NCBI RefSeq assembly: GCF_901709675.1
Contig: NC_051093.1
Span: forward strand, 6,035,053-6,099,052
DNA length: 64,000 nt
Reading direction: 5' to 3'
Origin: Syngnathus acus
Lineage: Eukaryota; Chordata; Actinopteri; Syngnathiformes; Syngnathidae
Shown here piece after piece: positions 1 to 12,772 of the stretch. Within the stretch, counting starts at the first letter, position 1. Every line of letters begins with the position of its first letter. Position numbers and translations under genes: made by a program. The notes beneath the pieces were generated by a model. That model searched no databases and was not told the origin of the DNA. It saw nothing but the letters and a program-made list of their open reading frames with translations.

Positions 1-1880
1 ATATAAATTGGCCTATATTGTGATTTTTCTTTTTTTTTTTCTCCACATGACCCAGCACTAGCTGCACTTGCAATGACACTATGTACTCTATGTACGTTGC
101 GTTAATTCATGCTTGTAGATATAATCCTTGTGATGAAATGTAGGCAAACAGGATTTTAACTCTACACTGAAGACTGTGCTTAATGTTGTCATCTAACCAG
201 TAAAAAGAGAGTGATGTTACATGTTCTGGACATATTTTGGTAATCCCCCACCACCGATGACAGAGCTGGCAGGCCTGTTGGGTAAGGTGAAGAACTATCA
301 GCCCCACCCAGATACTTTCTTCTCTGTGCTGTACACCTGTCTGGCAAGTACAGACTCACTCGGGCGTGGCTTTGTTCTCTATTGCATTAAGGAGACTTGT
401 CAGAGGACTATGTTGTAGAAAAGCTCATGGACGTATTGCTTTTCTGATTTTTGTGAGCTTCATTTATCCGGGAGAAAAGCTGAAGGTATTTTGTTTGGAC
501 TGTTTGGAGTACAGATCTTCACACAGAGTAAAGGTGTGTTTGGATTCAATATTTCAGTCTTTGATTTCATTTTAGTTGATCTCAAGTGATCAGTGTGTCC
601 ATTCAATACTTGCTAAATGTATTTTGACTGTTGTGGGGAGAAATATTTGTAGTATTTAGAACCATGGTTTCTGTATGACAATTATACAATCCATCAAACT
701 TTGATTACAAACTCAGAATCCTGCAGTATTTCAGGATGAAAATGTTTGATACAGTACATAACATTTTTATAATTTCCTGTACCTATTAATTATCTCTGCT
801 AAACTGAAAGGCATTCATTTTGAATAATTTGATTAGTTAATAGCAATTGGAAAATAAATCAAACGTGATTTATTAGTTGTGAAGGATAGGGCCTAGGTGT
901 CAAACTCAAGGCCTGGGGGCCAGATACGGCCCATCGCATCATTTAGTGTGGCCCGCAAAAACAAATTGTGGATCGACTTCATTTGTCAATAATAAAATTG
1001 CAAATTGTCTTCACTTTAAAAAAAAACTACAGCTATTGCTAGCAATTTCTATTACCATTCATCTTTTTAAAATATTTGAACAGTTTTTACTAGTCTCTGA
1101 TTTCATCATTTTCTTGTATAGCTTATATATAATTTTATAGTTCTCCACATATTATATAGACTGTAATGACTTTTGATGGAGGCTCCTATCACTGAAAATA
1201 TTACTATTTTATTTCAGCATGAATTTTACCAGCATTATATCATGGTTATGGGTAACCAAAATGTACTTTAAATGTCTGTTGTGGTTTGAGTTGGCACAGA
1301 TTTTCTTGTCACATTTTTCTGTTATCTTATTCTTCTTTTGTCTTTTATCCATGAATACAGCCGCTGTAGCGTTATGCACTGATGAGAAAATGTGATGCTA
1401 TCCGTCGTTGAGGTTCTTAGTCACATTTCTACAAGTCCACTAAGAATAAACAATTGAACTTAGAAAAGGTGCCCTGACTAAATTGTTAGACACTTAGGAT
1501 GCCACCACCATGCTGAATATTGCAAATTTTACAGCTTGCATATTAAAAATGCAAGTGCAAGCAGCCTCAAAAACGTTGGAAAAGAAACTACTTTTTTTGT
1601 ACCGTGTAGTAAAGTAATACAACCTGTTTATGCAGTTATTTTAAAATATTTCTGGTTTGAAAATGACACTTCCGCTGTGGTATCACAATGATCCGTTTGT
1701 TTCAGTAATCTTATTTTGAGATTTAAAGTTTATAATTTGTCTAGTCACAATGTTTTGATCATTTAAAATCTCAGAGTTTCATAAGGGAGATTTGTTTGTG
1801 TCCAATTAATAAAATCACATTTTTTGAAAATTTTGCTATAGTTGTAACTCGCGTCTGTTGCTTTTGTTGACCCTCCACAG
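1..1880. other. Upstream region of osbpl7, no supported gene
   Basis: AT-rich sequence before the first recognised osbpl7 exon. A splice acceptor at 1879-1880 opens the exon that carries the start codon, so at least one non-coding upstream exon should lie here or beyond the window edge; I could not place it. Apart from a dispersed repeat near 895-1020 I see nothing convincing. Short open frames, such as one of 65 codons at 221-418, look like chance. Confidence 0.5.
895..1020 (+). repeat. Dispersed 'GTGTCAAACTC' repeat, copy 1
   Basis: Starts with AGGTGTCAAACTCAAGGCC, followed by a GGCCC-rich stretch and an AT-rich tail (CAAATTGTCTTCACTTT). Related copies occur in reverse orientation at 35655-35870 and 55618-55700. 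The 35 kb copy has GTGTCAAAC-type ends in inverted orientation, so this is probably a short non-autonomous DNA element or a fragment of one. The family name is not recognised with certainty. Confidence 0.6.
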
Positions 1881-1943
1881 TTCCGTTTACTGTGCAGTGA
1901 CACACAGCCAGTCCTCAGTCCTGTCACGCTTGACAGTGCACCA

Positions 1944-4900
1944 ATGGACCCCCAGCTGTGCCCACCCTCGCTTAGTAGCAACCATTCATTGATATCAGGC
2001 CTTGACAAATCCCCAGCCAGTGTATATAAACGCGGCCACTCCAGGAGCAGCAGCACTGGCTCCTCCAAACATTCAAAACAGGTAACTCGACTGCAAAATC
2101 CTGTTGCAAATTCTTATCGAGCTTTAAGACCCCATTTGAACATTGCCTGACATATCAATTTTTTCTAGATTCTTTTTTTATTGTTTTTTTTAAAATATAA
2201 TGTAAAATATGTTTGTTCTATGAGAGATCAGGGCTCAATTTAGGTATTTCCAAACAAACATTGTGCTGGAGTGGTAAAATGTAAAATGCTCCATTGAAAA
2301 ATGTTAAAATTAAAACAATTCAAAAGATTCATAAACCCTACAAAAACCTTTACAGTGCCTCCAAAGCAGTGATTTTTTTATTTTATTTTATTTTTTTTTC
2401 TCTCTCCTTCCCTGTCACCGTTCCAACAGACATCTAAAATTACTAGTCCATATGTGTGACAAGATTAACTTGCTGTTTACTATTTTACTCTATAAGGTAC
2501 ATTTTCTCCCGTTTGTGCTTAAGTCAATTTCTCATACTTGTGCGTCTGACACACCCACCAAACATAACCTGGAAATTTGTGCGGAACCACCAAAGAGGCG
2601 TGTTTCATTTTGAGGCAGACCAGATTTTTTTTTACTTAGACGTAAATTCCATAAAGACCCATTTGGAAAATCCGTGACACTTAAAATTACCTAGTAGATC
2701 GGGACGTCATACTTATCCTCTCAGGTAATCAGAATACCGTACTCATGACTGAATGCTTAGAAGACACCGCAAAGCGAAAGAAAGTTAACCAGGTTGCCAA
2801 GCGACGCCCAAATCTGAAACTCAAGCACGACTTATTATGACCGTCAATAACTGCACAGCAACCTTAAGCACACGGGAGAATTTGCCGCAAAGTTAGCAAG
2901 TTGATTAATATATATGTATTGTATGCAGTCTCGTAATTGGGAAGTGATGGAAGACTTGCAACAACTAGACCAGAGTTCTGTTCCTGGCTCTTCTATGGAT
3001 CTCAGTATTCCTGGAATATGTGAGGGCTTTTTGATGAAGAGGAGGAAATACCCTCTGAAGGGTTGGCACAAGGTACATACACCTCTTTAAAGATTTTATA
3101 ATAAAAATGATTCTTGGCTCTAAGCCCGCTTCAACATTGGCTGAAAATGCGAGGATTTATTCTCTCATATTTTAGAGGTACTTCATGTTGGAAAAGGGAA
3201 ACCTGAAGTATTCAAAGACACAGCAAGATGTAAGTGAAGGATTTTTTTTTCCCCCGACTATGGAAGTCTTGTTTCATAATAGTATATTTTTATGACTTAT
3301 CGGTTATTTTGTTTTGCAGATTCTAAGAGGAAAACTTCATGGCTCTATGGATGTTAGTGTTGCAGTTATGTCCATTAATAAAAAGTCTAAACGTATAGAC
3401 TTAGATGCTGGAGACAATCTCTACCACTTGATGGTAATTTTCAAAGTGCAGTCGATTGTCACATGAATTCAAATTCATTCAATATCAATTTAGACCAGTT
3501 TTTTTGGGGGGAATTCTGTAGTATAGTAAAAGATGGATTATGAAATTAATCCGTAATTACTTTTACAAATCAATTAATCAGAATTAACATTTTAATTTAA
3601 AATTGACCAAATTCTTAAAATTTAAAATAATAAAAGGATCTGCATAACGCAACAAATGAAATGCGACATACCGAGGGAACACTATTTTAGTATAGCAAGT
3701 TCTATTACACCCGATTTTTTTTTCCCGACTGCTAATATCTATTTTCTTCCTTTCTGTTAGGCCAAGAGCCATGAGCTATTTTACATTTGGGTGACAAAGT
3801 TGTGTGCCCATCGTGGATTTCGAAAGAACGAGGCTATGAGCGTCCAACGTGGAGTGCTTCACGCAATCTCTCTTGGCCACAGTTCTTTGCCAATTATAAA
3901 CAATCAGGCCCAGAGAAAAAGAACCTCGGTGAGTAGACATCTTTAATGAATTATGTGCGTGGTTGTGTATGTTTGTGTGTTTCCGTGTTATGAATGTGGA
4001 TATACTGACTGAAAATGTGTATAGTTATTTTGCTTCTCCGTGCAGCTATTGAGTGTTGAATGGAGGCAGTTTTTTGTTGTTGTTGCAAAACTGTGTTTAT
4101 AAAAAATCAAATTCAAAAAAGCACAAATGTGTGTTCTACATGTATATAAATTTGAAACTTAAAAAAAGCTGGCAAAAATAATTTACTTATTATCTCATCT
4201 ATGAAACTTAGTGTCACATTCCACTTATTTACTAGTTCATTAAAAAAAAAAAAAAGTCACAATTGTGATTTTTTTGTTTCTTTTTCAGTTGCCCATCTTT
4301 GCCAACTCTGCCAGCTCTGCCATCTCGGCACCAGTGTTCCAACCAGAAACGGAAATGCCCATCCCAACTGTTGCCTCCCATTCAGGCGTGACCAACAAGG
4401 TATCAGCCTGGCTACAGCAGACCAATGACACTGATGCAACATCCAAAGGTAAGAAAAGCTGCAAGCTTTACATCCATGTCGCAAATATGATGCACATACA
4501 TACACCATCCGCAGATGCACCTTGGGAATATTTGGGTCTTTATATAATTTGGAGAAAATATAATAATACAACCATGGCAAAAAAAGCATTTCAAATGACC
4601 AACACTCACAATGACTGCAAGTAAAATGAAAATGCAAGGAAGTGATTGCCCAATCAATCCCGCAAAAGCTTTCAAATTGATTAGCCATATTTGCAAAGGG
4701 GGTAAGGTTCATCCTATAAAATGGATCCTTTTCCATCAGAATTGACTCGTTGCCAGACAGATGTGACAGAACTGGCCTTGCTCATTCAGCGACTCCATTG
4801 CCTCGAAGGAGGCTTTCCAATCACAGACACAGATCTGGAGAAGCGCATCAGCATGCAGGTAGCTTTCATTTGCCCTTATTGAACACAATTATCTGTCCGC

Positions 4901-7900
4901 TGATTCTTTTGGTTCCTTGTCTGTTAAATTGAGGTTACATTGTTTTTTTTTTTTCTCCTCAATCCACCCAGAATCTGTCCTTAGAGAAACCAAAGAAGAA
5001 GACTGGAAAACCGTTTGGTCACTCCAGGACTTTGTCCCGTGTGGAAGCTATGGGAGGAGTTGTATGTTTATTTTCTTTATATGCTGTACAAAAAAAATTT
5101 CTCCACTGGAATAAATTTTACAGAAAGAAAATGATAAAGCAACATGCATACGGTCCTAAAGCGATGACCGTAATGTTTTTTTCTTTTTGCTATCTTGGAT
5201 TCTCTTTTCTCCAGTTCACTTCCAGCCACCTTTCTAACGACTTCAGGTCTGTTCAATCCATACCGGACTACGTCTACTCGCAGTTGTCTAATCCTCAAGT
5301 CACCTCACCAGAAGCCAAGAAACTCCATCAGGACATCTGCATAGTGTCACAGAGGGGTATGTGTCTGTTTATAATAATAATAATAATACAACAATGCTCA
5401 TTGTTGACACCGGTTTCTCTACTTCATTTTGGATTCTAAATAAACAGTTCCAAGTTTTAAATGTTTTTCCAGTATCTGCTAATTTCAAATGCTTTGTATG
5501 TTACAGTTTTTACCTCTCTCAAGTCTGTTCATCAAGTTTTGACCTTGGAGAGGGAACGACTGAGACAGGCCCGGACTGGCCCAGGTCGGAGCCAGAACCC
5601 CTCAGCTTCACTGTACAGCACAATGTCAGAGGTGACCCACATAAGTCCGATCTATTTAAATGTTGTTTTAAGTATTTATATTGAGCACATATATAATTTC
5701 TTCAATAAAAGCGCACAATGAACACACGGCTTATTAAAAGTCACTTAATTTAAACTTTTCTAAAATTTTGAATGTGAAAAAAAGTTTTTTTTTCTCATTT
5801 CAATACAAGTTTGCACAACAGCTATGTACAGCTTGTGTCCCTCAAGGTCACACCCAGCCCAGTTTGCAATCACAAGAACATTTTTAAGCCTTAGTCATAT
5901 GCTGTCTTTGTTATTCTCAGGTTCTTCCTGGGTCAGGCCTCAGCATGTTGACCAGTCATTGAGTGTTTAGAGGTTGTCTTTGGAAAATAGTTGTAAGTGC
6001 TGCCAGACCTGCATAAAATTGGTCTGCATGGCTGTCATCTCACAAGGAAGCCTCTTCTAAAAAATGCCTGTGCAATTGTGAGGCAGAGCATGTTGAGCTC
6101 CATCATTTGGAAACTGAATGTCTCCAAATCGAAATCGTTTGTAGCTTCTATGGGGCATCTTTAAATGGAAGCTGGAGCACCATAAGATCTCAAACAGCTG
6201 TTTATCTCTCTTGAACCTCATGAGTTAAGGCAGGGCTGGAAAAAAAAATAATGGTCACAAAAAATATATCTTTTGTTGACAGTGATTTTAAACGGATTTA
6301 TTTCAAAAGGAGTTTGTGTTATTATACGAGCTGCACGCTGACTGGCTAACGATTTCGCAATCATTGACTATCATTTCTTCAGTGTTGTCCTATGACCGTA
6401 GTTAGTTGAGAAACGAAACCTATTACCTTTATTCATCCAAAGTTTGTGCATGTTTTTATCTCCATGCACATTTAAAAAAAAAAAAAAGGGCCCATCCCTG
6501 TCATCAGTTTATCTAAACTGTTGTGGCCTCGCATGAAACTGTTTAGCAGGTTTGGCCTGTTTGTTGGGAGCGAGGCATCAGACTTCACAGTTGGATTTTC
6601 TTCCTGCAAACCTGGTCGAACACTCAAGTCATTCATCAAGATGCACAGAGTGGGCAGTTATTTTTAGGTTTTTTTTTTAATCACCCCTTCCCGTCAGGAT
6701 TTCCACAATGTTTCTTCTGGGCTTGCTTGGTCTTTTGTCGATGTCACAGTTTATGCATTGCTTTTTATTTTGTATTCGAAACTGGTAGTCATTCCAAGAT
6801 TGCAGTTTGATTATTGCAGTGTTGTGATGTCACGTGATGAGTAGCAAGCAAGCATGTGGCTAGCAGGCATGAAGAAAAAAAAGTTTAACCTTCCTTCACT
6901 GAATTTCACGATCGCAATCTCGGCATGCTGCACAACAAACGGCTAGTTGCGTGACCAAGGGAAACTATCCAAAATATTTTTGCTTAACATTTAACATTCC
7001 TGTGATAATTGTAAAGGTGTGTTCCACTGATGACTCTTAAGTTCAGCTTGTATTGGGTGGCAGTACATGTTTGAGGATGGTAAACATTCAAGTGAGGAAA
7101 GTACGCCAAGAATAATGGGAAGTTGAAAAGAGGGAAAGTACTTTTTATTAGCATCATATGAGTAAAGTTAAATGTAATGAAAGTCTCGTTCCCACAGTTG
7201 ACATTATTAACGACATCCCCTGATCTTAACCTGCAGGAGGGCAAGGAAAAACACACCAAAAAAAACATCTGGTGAAAAAGGAGAAAATGATTATTTATTT
7301 TAAGCTGTTTTGTGCGCACATACACATGTGCCTGTGTAAGCAGTGTTCTTCAATATTTACTAGATTGGAATGGACCATAAATGAAAAAGGGTAATACGAA
7401 ATGTACAATATATTGTCTAAGCAGTAAATTGTTTTTTTCCCCCAAATCTAGTTTAATTGTTTTTGTTTTTATCTGTTTTAGTATGACGCGCAGTCTCATT
7501 CGGCCAAAGTCCGATCACTTTCCTTGTCCTCGGAATCTACTGAGGAATCCTTCTGCACTGTCCAAGCAGACCAGGTGTGCACGTTTTCGGAGTTCCGCAT
7601 CTGAATGTGGAACAACAATTCTCAAAATGGCCTTTTGTTTTTCTTGACGCAGAGAACGCCATCTTTTAGTCACAGTCAACGTGCACCCTCTGTGGCTGAT
7701 TCCATGGCAGAGTATTTTGATGCCAGTGACGTGATTTTTTGTGAAACCTCCTCCGAAGCAGAGTGTTCTGATGAATCTGGTTTGAGTGACATCACCACCA
7801 CAAGCACATCTGAGCCCGATGAAGGACACTGTGAGTATAAATATACGCATGAAATTATTATTATTAGATGTGTTTTGGCTGTTGCTCATCCAATCGACGG

Positions 7901-10900
7901 ACCGAAAGAATCATTCCATTTGATTTAAGAAGATAGAGAATTATTAAGAATGTGACTTTTGTCTTTTTCAGCCAGTGCCAACCTCAAATACAGAGCCAGT
8001 CTAAAGAATGCAACTGACAAACCCACCCCGGTGTCTGACACAGGTATTACTCTTGCTAGTTTAGTTTGAACCATAACTTGCTATTTAATGCAGCTACAAA
8101 CTGTAGCCACTGTTTAAAGTAAATAATGTTTTTGAAATGTTACTCCTAAAAACATGGACTGGCTATCCCAAGACTTTGTGTCATATTAACACTGTGATAA
8201 TTCTATAGAGAGAAAAGTTTTCTCAAAGTATATTTTGCATTGAATTCTGTGTTACTGTGATCCAGGTCGCCGCACTTGTTTGCCAGCTCCAGGAACGGAC
8301 AACAGCCACATTGGCATCATGAGCATCCTCTACAACAACATTGGCAAAGATCTTTCAAGGGTTTCCATGCCTGTGGCTCTCAATGAACCTCTGTCTTTGC
8401 TGCAGAGAGTGTCAGAAGAGCTGGAGTACTCTGAGTTGCTTGACATTGCTAATCATACTGATGATCCATATGAGCGTATGGTGAGTCTGGAATCGAAAAT
8501 CAAACATTATTTCTGGACTACAATTCGCACCTGATTAAATTTTTTGGGGGTACCGTATTTTCCGGACTATAAGGCGCACCTGAAAACCTAAAATTTCCTC
8601 AAAAGCCGACAGTGCGCCTTATAGTCCGGTGCGCCTTATATATGGACCAAATTCCTAAATTTAAACTGGCCCGAAGCATTGTGTCATGAAATCAATCATA
8701 AGTGGCCCACTGAAGACTATGAATCATGAATCAAAAAGACGATGGATCATTATTTTGCGATTATAAAGTAATTTGTTGCGTCTGAAGTTGAAATAAAAAA
8801 GATAAAATGGAGAATGATTTGATTTGGATTAAAAATCTGACATGATGCCTTATAGTCCGGTGCGCCTTATATAAGGACAAAGTTTTAAAATGGGCCATTC
8901 ATTGAAGGTGCTCTTTATAGTCCGGTGCGCCTTATAGTCCAGAAAATACGGTAATTTGATTGGACAAGGCTGGAGACATTTATTCAAGGCTTGAAACGTG
9001 TCGGTGAAAACTCGTAGATGAGTCGCGTCATATTAGGCAAAGTGGGGCGGAAAAAATAGCAGCTCTAAAGCTATATGTTTCAAACTGTCTCTTACCCTGG
9101 GCCAGGTTTACATTGCAGCATTTTCAATTTCTGGATATGCATGGGCATCATGGAGGTATCGCAACAAACCCTTCAATCCTGTTCTTGGAGAAACATACGA
9201 GAATCACAGAGAAGACAGAGGCTTCCGCTATGTCAGCGAGCAGGTAACGTCCCAATTCTACTCAAAATAGGTGTCATTTTATTTTTATTATTATACCATC
9301 AATTAATTTTAAAACCTATCTAATGATCCGTTTTCTTCAGGTGAGCCATCATCCTCCCATCGCTGCCTGCCACGCCGAGTCTCAAAACTTCACCTTCTGG
9401 CAAGGTAGTGAAGTGTGTGCTCAGTGTAAATTTCTGTCTTACCTGTAATAGTTGGTAATCAGTTTGCGTCTATTTTGTCAAGATCAAAGATGGAAGAACA
9501 AGTTTTGGGGGAAGTCGGTGGAGATCCTCTCGAGTGGACCTGTCAATGTTACCTTACCCAGGTGAGATGGAGCTTTCTTGGACACAAATGTGAGGAGGAG
9601 CCAGTTGAGAGCAAAAAAAAACCATATCTAATGTTGTGAATGCTCAAATATGTGTAGGTATGGTGATCATTATGAATGGAACAAGGCAGTTACTTGCATT
9701 CACAATGTGCTGAGTCAGCAACGCTGGTTGGAGCACTACGGTGAGGTGGTCATCAGAAACAAAAAGAGCGATGCCTGCACCTGCAAGATAACGTTTGTCA
9801 AGGTCAGAAATTGATTGTTTATTTTAAATCTATAGAACCTTTTCTGATTCTTTCCTCTCTGCACCCAGTCTCAGTACTGGACCTCCGACAGCAGTAAAAA
9901 TGGGGTTCAGGGTGTGGTTCTAGACCGGGCCGGAGAGGTCGTGCATCGTTTTGGAGGATTTTGGCACGAGGGCATCTTCTGTGAGACGCTATCGACCCCA
10001 AAGTGCATTTGGAAGCCAAGTAACTTTTCATTTGCATCAAGCACAAAAATTCCTCTTATTGCCTTTTTTGTTCTGACAGCTTGATTTAAATGTCCTTTTT
10101 CAGATGTACAGCCTGATGACCACTTCCAGTTCTACGGGTTCTCACGCTATGCCAGAGAGCTAAATGAACTCACACCTGAGCTGAAAGCTGTCCTTCCACC
10201 AACAGACACTCGTTTCAGACCAGACCAGAGGTAAAGTAGTCGAGTCAATTTCTATTTTGATGTAATTGAGGTCCACACAATTCTCACGTATAAGAAAACA
10301 AATATTTGTTTGAATTTTTTTTTTTTTAATGCCATATTTTCTGCACTATAAGGCGCACCTTCAATGAATGGCCCAATTTAAAACTTTGTCCATATATAGG
10401 GCGCACCAGATTATAAGGCGCACCTTCAATGAATGGCCCATTTTAAAACTTTGTCCATTTATAAGATATATACATTTGGCCCGCGGGCCGGACTTTGGAC
10501 ACGACTGCTGTAGTGGCTCAATATTGGTCCATATCGGCTTTTGAGAAAATTGGAGGTTTTTAGGTGCGCCTTATAGTGCGGAAAATACAGTAAACACTGA
10601 AAGCAATTTTTGATTACTGATGATAGCTCATTTTGAACCACTCATTCAGTTTTATAGTGACACAAATGGCTATTATCTTATAAGTGACTATTAGAGTAAT
10701 GATTTATTGTTTTTATGTTGTATGTATGTTAAAACACTAAGTAGGCTAATTTTGCATTACAAAAATAAAACCTAGACCCCCCCCCCCCCCATTTCTCTTT
10801 AAGTACCGTTGTCTCCTTTGGACATTAGCATCACACTTAGCTCTCCGTTATTTAGCAGCACTCAACGGTGAGCCACACTCTAAAAAAAAAAAAAAAAAAA

Positions 10901-11319
10901 CACTAACTTACTTTAGTGTCACCTATTATAAATTGTAACTCATTTTATTAAATATAATTTTTTCATGTCACGCAATCTTTCGATCAGGCTCCTAGAGGAG
11001 GGAAAGGTAGCAGAGGCGGATAAAAAGAAGGACGAGGTGGAGGAGAAACAAAGGGAGAGGAGGAAGGAGATGGCCAAGCAAGGGAAGCAGCACATCCCAA
11101 GGTTCTTCAGGTAAGAAGACATTTTTTTTCACCAAGTCGGTGTTAATTCTTGGTCTTCACTCGGTGTAATGTACTTAATGACATCAATGTGTATTGTGCT
11201 TCTTTGTTTTCAGGAAAGAAACCAAGGATAAGAACGAAGTGTGGCTATACAACGGAAACTACTGGGATCTCCGCAAAGAACCAGGGTTTGCTAATACTGA
11301 GAACCTAGACCTGTGGTAG
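1944..11319 (+). CDS. osbpl7: Oxysterol-binding protein-related protein 7 (ORP7), ORP3/6/7 subfamily
   Basis: Lipid-transfer protein expected to act at contacts between the ER and the plasma membrane. Coding exons: 1944-2081, 2929-3072, 3176-3229, 3320-3433, 3761-3928, 4289-4448, 4740-4858, 4972-5061, 5215-5356, 5507-5631, 7482-7574, 7653-7830, 7972-8043, 8266-8480, 9106-9243, 9341-9404, 9483-9561, 9658-9802, 9869-10019, 10104-10230, 10988-11110, 11214-11319. They total 2,745 nt (914 aa); human ORP7 is about 842 aa. A PH domain spans about residues 75-168 ([19 protein letters not shown]). A FFAT-like VAP-binding motif EYFDASD lies at 469-475. The C-terminal sterol-binding domain begins near 545 and carries the ORP signature EQVSHHPP at 649-656. 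The start is the first ATG of an exon whose N-terminus (MDPQLCPP) resembles human ORP7; the frame stays open upstream to the acceptor at 1881. Paralogues ORP3 and ORP6 are the alternatives; the neighbouring tbkbp1 favours ORP7. Confidence 0.88.
5632..7481 (+). other. Long intron of osbpl7
   Basis: The largest intron of the gene (1.85 kb), between phase-0 exons and just before the exons leading to the FFAT-like motif. It holds homopolymer runs but no exon, RNA gene or repeat family that I recognise. Confidence 0.5.
8551..8953. mobile_element. Non-autonomous DNA element, 'TACCGTATTTTCCGGACTATAAGGCGCAC' family, full copy
   Basis: A 403-bp insertion in an osbpl7 intron with long inverted termini: TACCGTATTTTCCGG at the left, CCAGAAAATACGGTA at the right, and more inverted blocks (ACTATAAGGCGCACC against GGTGCGCCTTATAGT) inside. 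A TA dinucleotide at each edge fits TA target duplication. It has no coding capacity. Three shorter copies lie at 10329-10592, 39071-39242 and 56575-56783. I do not assign a superfamily. Confidence 0.8.
10329..10592. mobile_element. Same inverted-repeat family, second copy, in an osbpl7 intron
   Basis: Degenerate ends (CCATATTTTCTGCACTATAA at the left, TATAGTGCGGAAAATACAGT at the right) with a tandemly repeated internal block containing CAATGAATGGCCCA. Part of another repeat (GGCCCGCGGGCCGGACTTTG, near 10480) appears inserted or recombined within it. Confidence 0.7.
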
Positions 11320-12102
11320 GATCAATGCTTTGCTCTCAGTTCTCTAAAATGAATGAAATTCACCCCCCCCCCCTTTTTTTTTTTTGTACAAATACACCCA
11401 CCTAGCACGTACATAAATATATTCCAGAATGCGGCTACTGTCGGAATGGAAAGGCTGAGGAAGTTTGAAAGCATTCATGAACCTCTGATTTTTGTTTATT
11501 TGTTTTTGGACCACAGGGGTGAAATGCCATCTGTAACAAATGATGACATTTTTATTTGTCAGATGTTTTGACCCCATCGTATTGCCTACCTCCATAGATA
11601 AGCACTGAATATTCCTTGATTTAAAAGTTGACCTTTCCTATCATTTAATAGTGTGGGTGAACAATCCCTGGGTAAAAATGTTCATATTTTCCATGTTTTA
11701 AGAGAGCAACAAAAATATTTATATTTAATTGTAGAACATCTTTAAAAGCAAAAATCATATTTCTTGTCATTTTTAGGCGTGATAGATGTGTGGGGATGAT
11801 TTACACGTGGATTAGGGCTGTCCTGTTTTTTGGTGCACACTAAACCTCGTCACAAAGGTCCTTTGTAAATGTAGCACGATTCCTTGCCGTTGCTCACGTC
11901 AAAGATGAATGTCCAATTTGATTTGAGAATATAATCGATGAGACTTTCAGATTTTCACTTGATAAAGTTACATGCCAGAGTATTTTAAATTGACATTTCA
12001 GTCATAGCTTGTGAAGGAAAATACTGTTAAGTTACATTTTCCTCCAACTGTTAAGCTTGCAATAGAATATTTGATAATCAGCTGTTTAACTTTTTGATTT
12101 TT

Positions 12103-12108
12103 AATAAA
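12103..12108 (+). terminator. Probable osbpl7 polyadenylation signal
   Basis: AATAAA about 780 nt after the stop codon, followed by T-rich and GT-containing sequence. The 3' UTR before it (11320-12102) is AT-rich with no other feature. Other AATAAA-like sites occur further on, so the site actually used is inferred. Confidence 0.45.
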
Positions 12109-12478
12109 TTAAATGAATCTACTCCTTGTCTAGCTCAGTTTATTCATTCAGATTGTTTCTCTGGTTTTTATATTTAGTAAGTCATCAGTTTTTACCACTT
12201 GGTGTCTTATTTGACAATTAAAGGTGGCAATTGTCTTTATGTATCAGAATTACTTTTTTTGGGGGGTTTTATTTTGCTGCAATTGAACGTTGACTATTTT
12301 GGCCAAAAATCACAGTAGCTTGAAGTGAAATTTTATGATTAGATGTGTTAATTTAAGATTATAAATAATTGTATTTTAATTCTTTTCATTTGTTAAAATA
12401 AAAGTAAAATGTTTTAGTAAGATTACATTCTGAAATGATATAACTAACAAAGGATTTTTATTTATTTTATTAACCACA

Positions 12479-12772
12479 GCTAGGGCCGGGGTTAGGGTTG
12501 GGGCTAGGGTTAGCGCTAGGATTAGGGTTGGGGCTAGGGTTAATGCTAGAGTTGGGGCTAGGGTTGGGGCTAGGGTTGGGGTTAGGGCTGGGGCTAGGGT
12601 TGGGGTTGGGGTTAGGGCTGGGGCTAGGGTTGGGGCTAGGGTTGGGGCTAGGGTTGGGCTAGGGTTGGGGCTAGGGTTGGGGCTAGGGTTGGGGCAAGGG
12701 TTGGGGCTAGGGTTGGTGCTCGTGCTAGGGCTGGGGTTAGGGTTGGGCCTAGGGTTAGGTTTGGGGTTAGTT
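12479..12772 (+). repeat. Telomere-like minisatellite (GGGGCTAGGGTT units)
   Basis: About 290 bp of irregular 6- to 12-bp units built from TAGGGTT, GGGGCTAGGGTT and GGGTTGGGG. It lies between the 3' ends of osbpl7 and tbkbp1. It resembles degenerate (TTAGGG)n but is mostly a variant dodecamer. A much larger telomere-like array lies about 10 kb away at 22983-27283. Confidence 0.9.

Noticed and set aside
221-418. 65-codon + strand frame near the window start
   Set aside because: No similarity recognised, no splice signals matching a larger gene, and length within chance expectation.
9502-9561. Possible frameshift in osbpl7 between the sterol-domain exons
   Set aside because: Exon phases (1 at 9404/9483 and 2 at 9561/9658) account for the apparent frame changes; the joined reading frame is uninterrupted.
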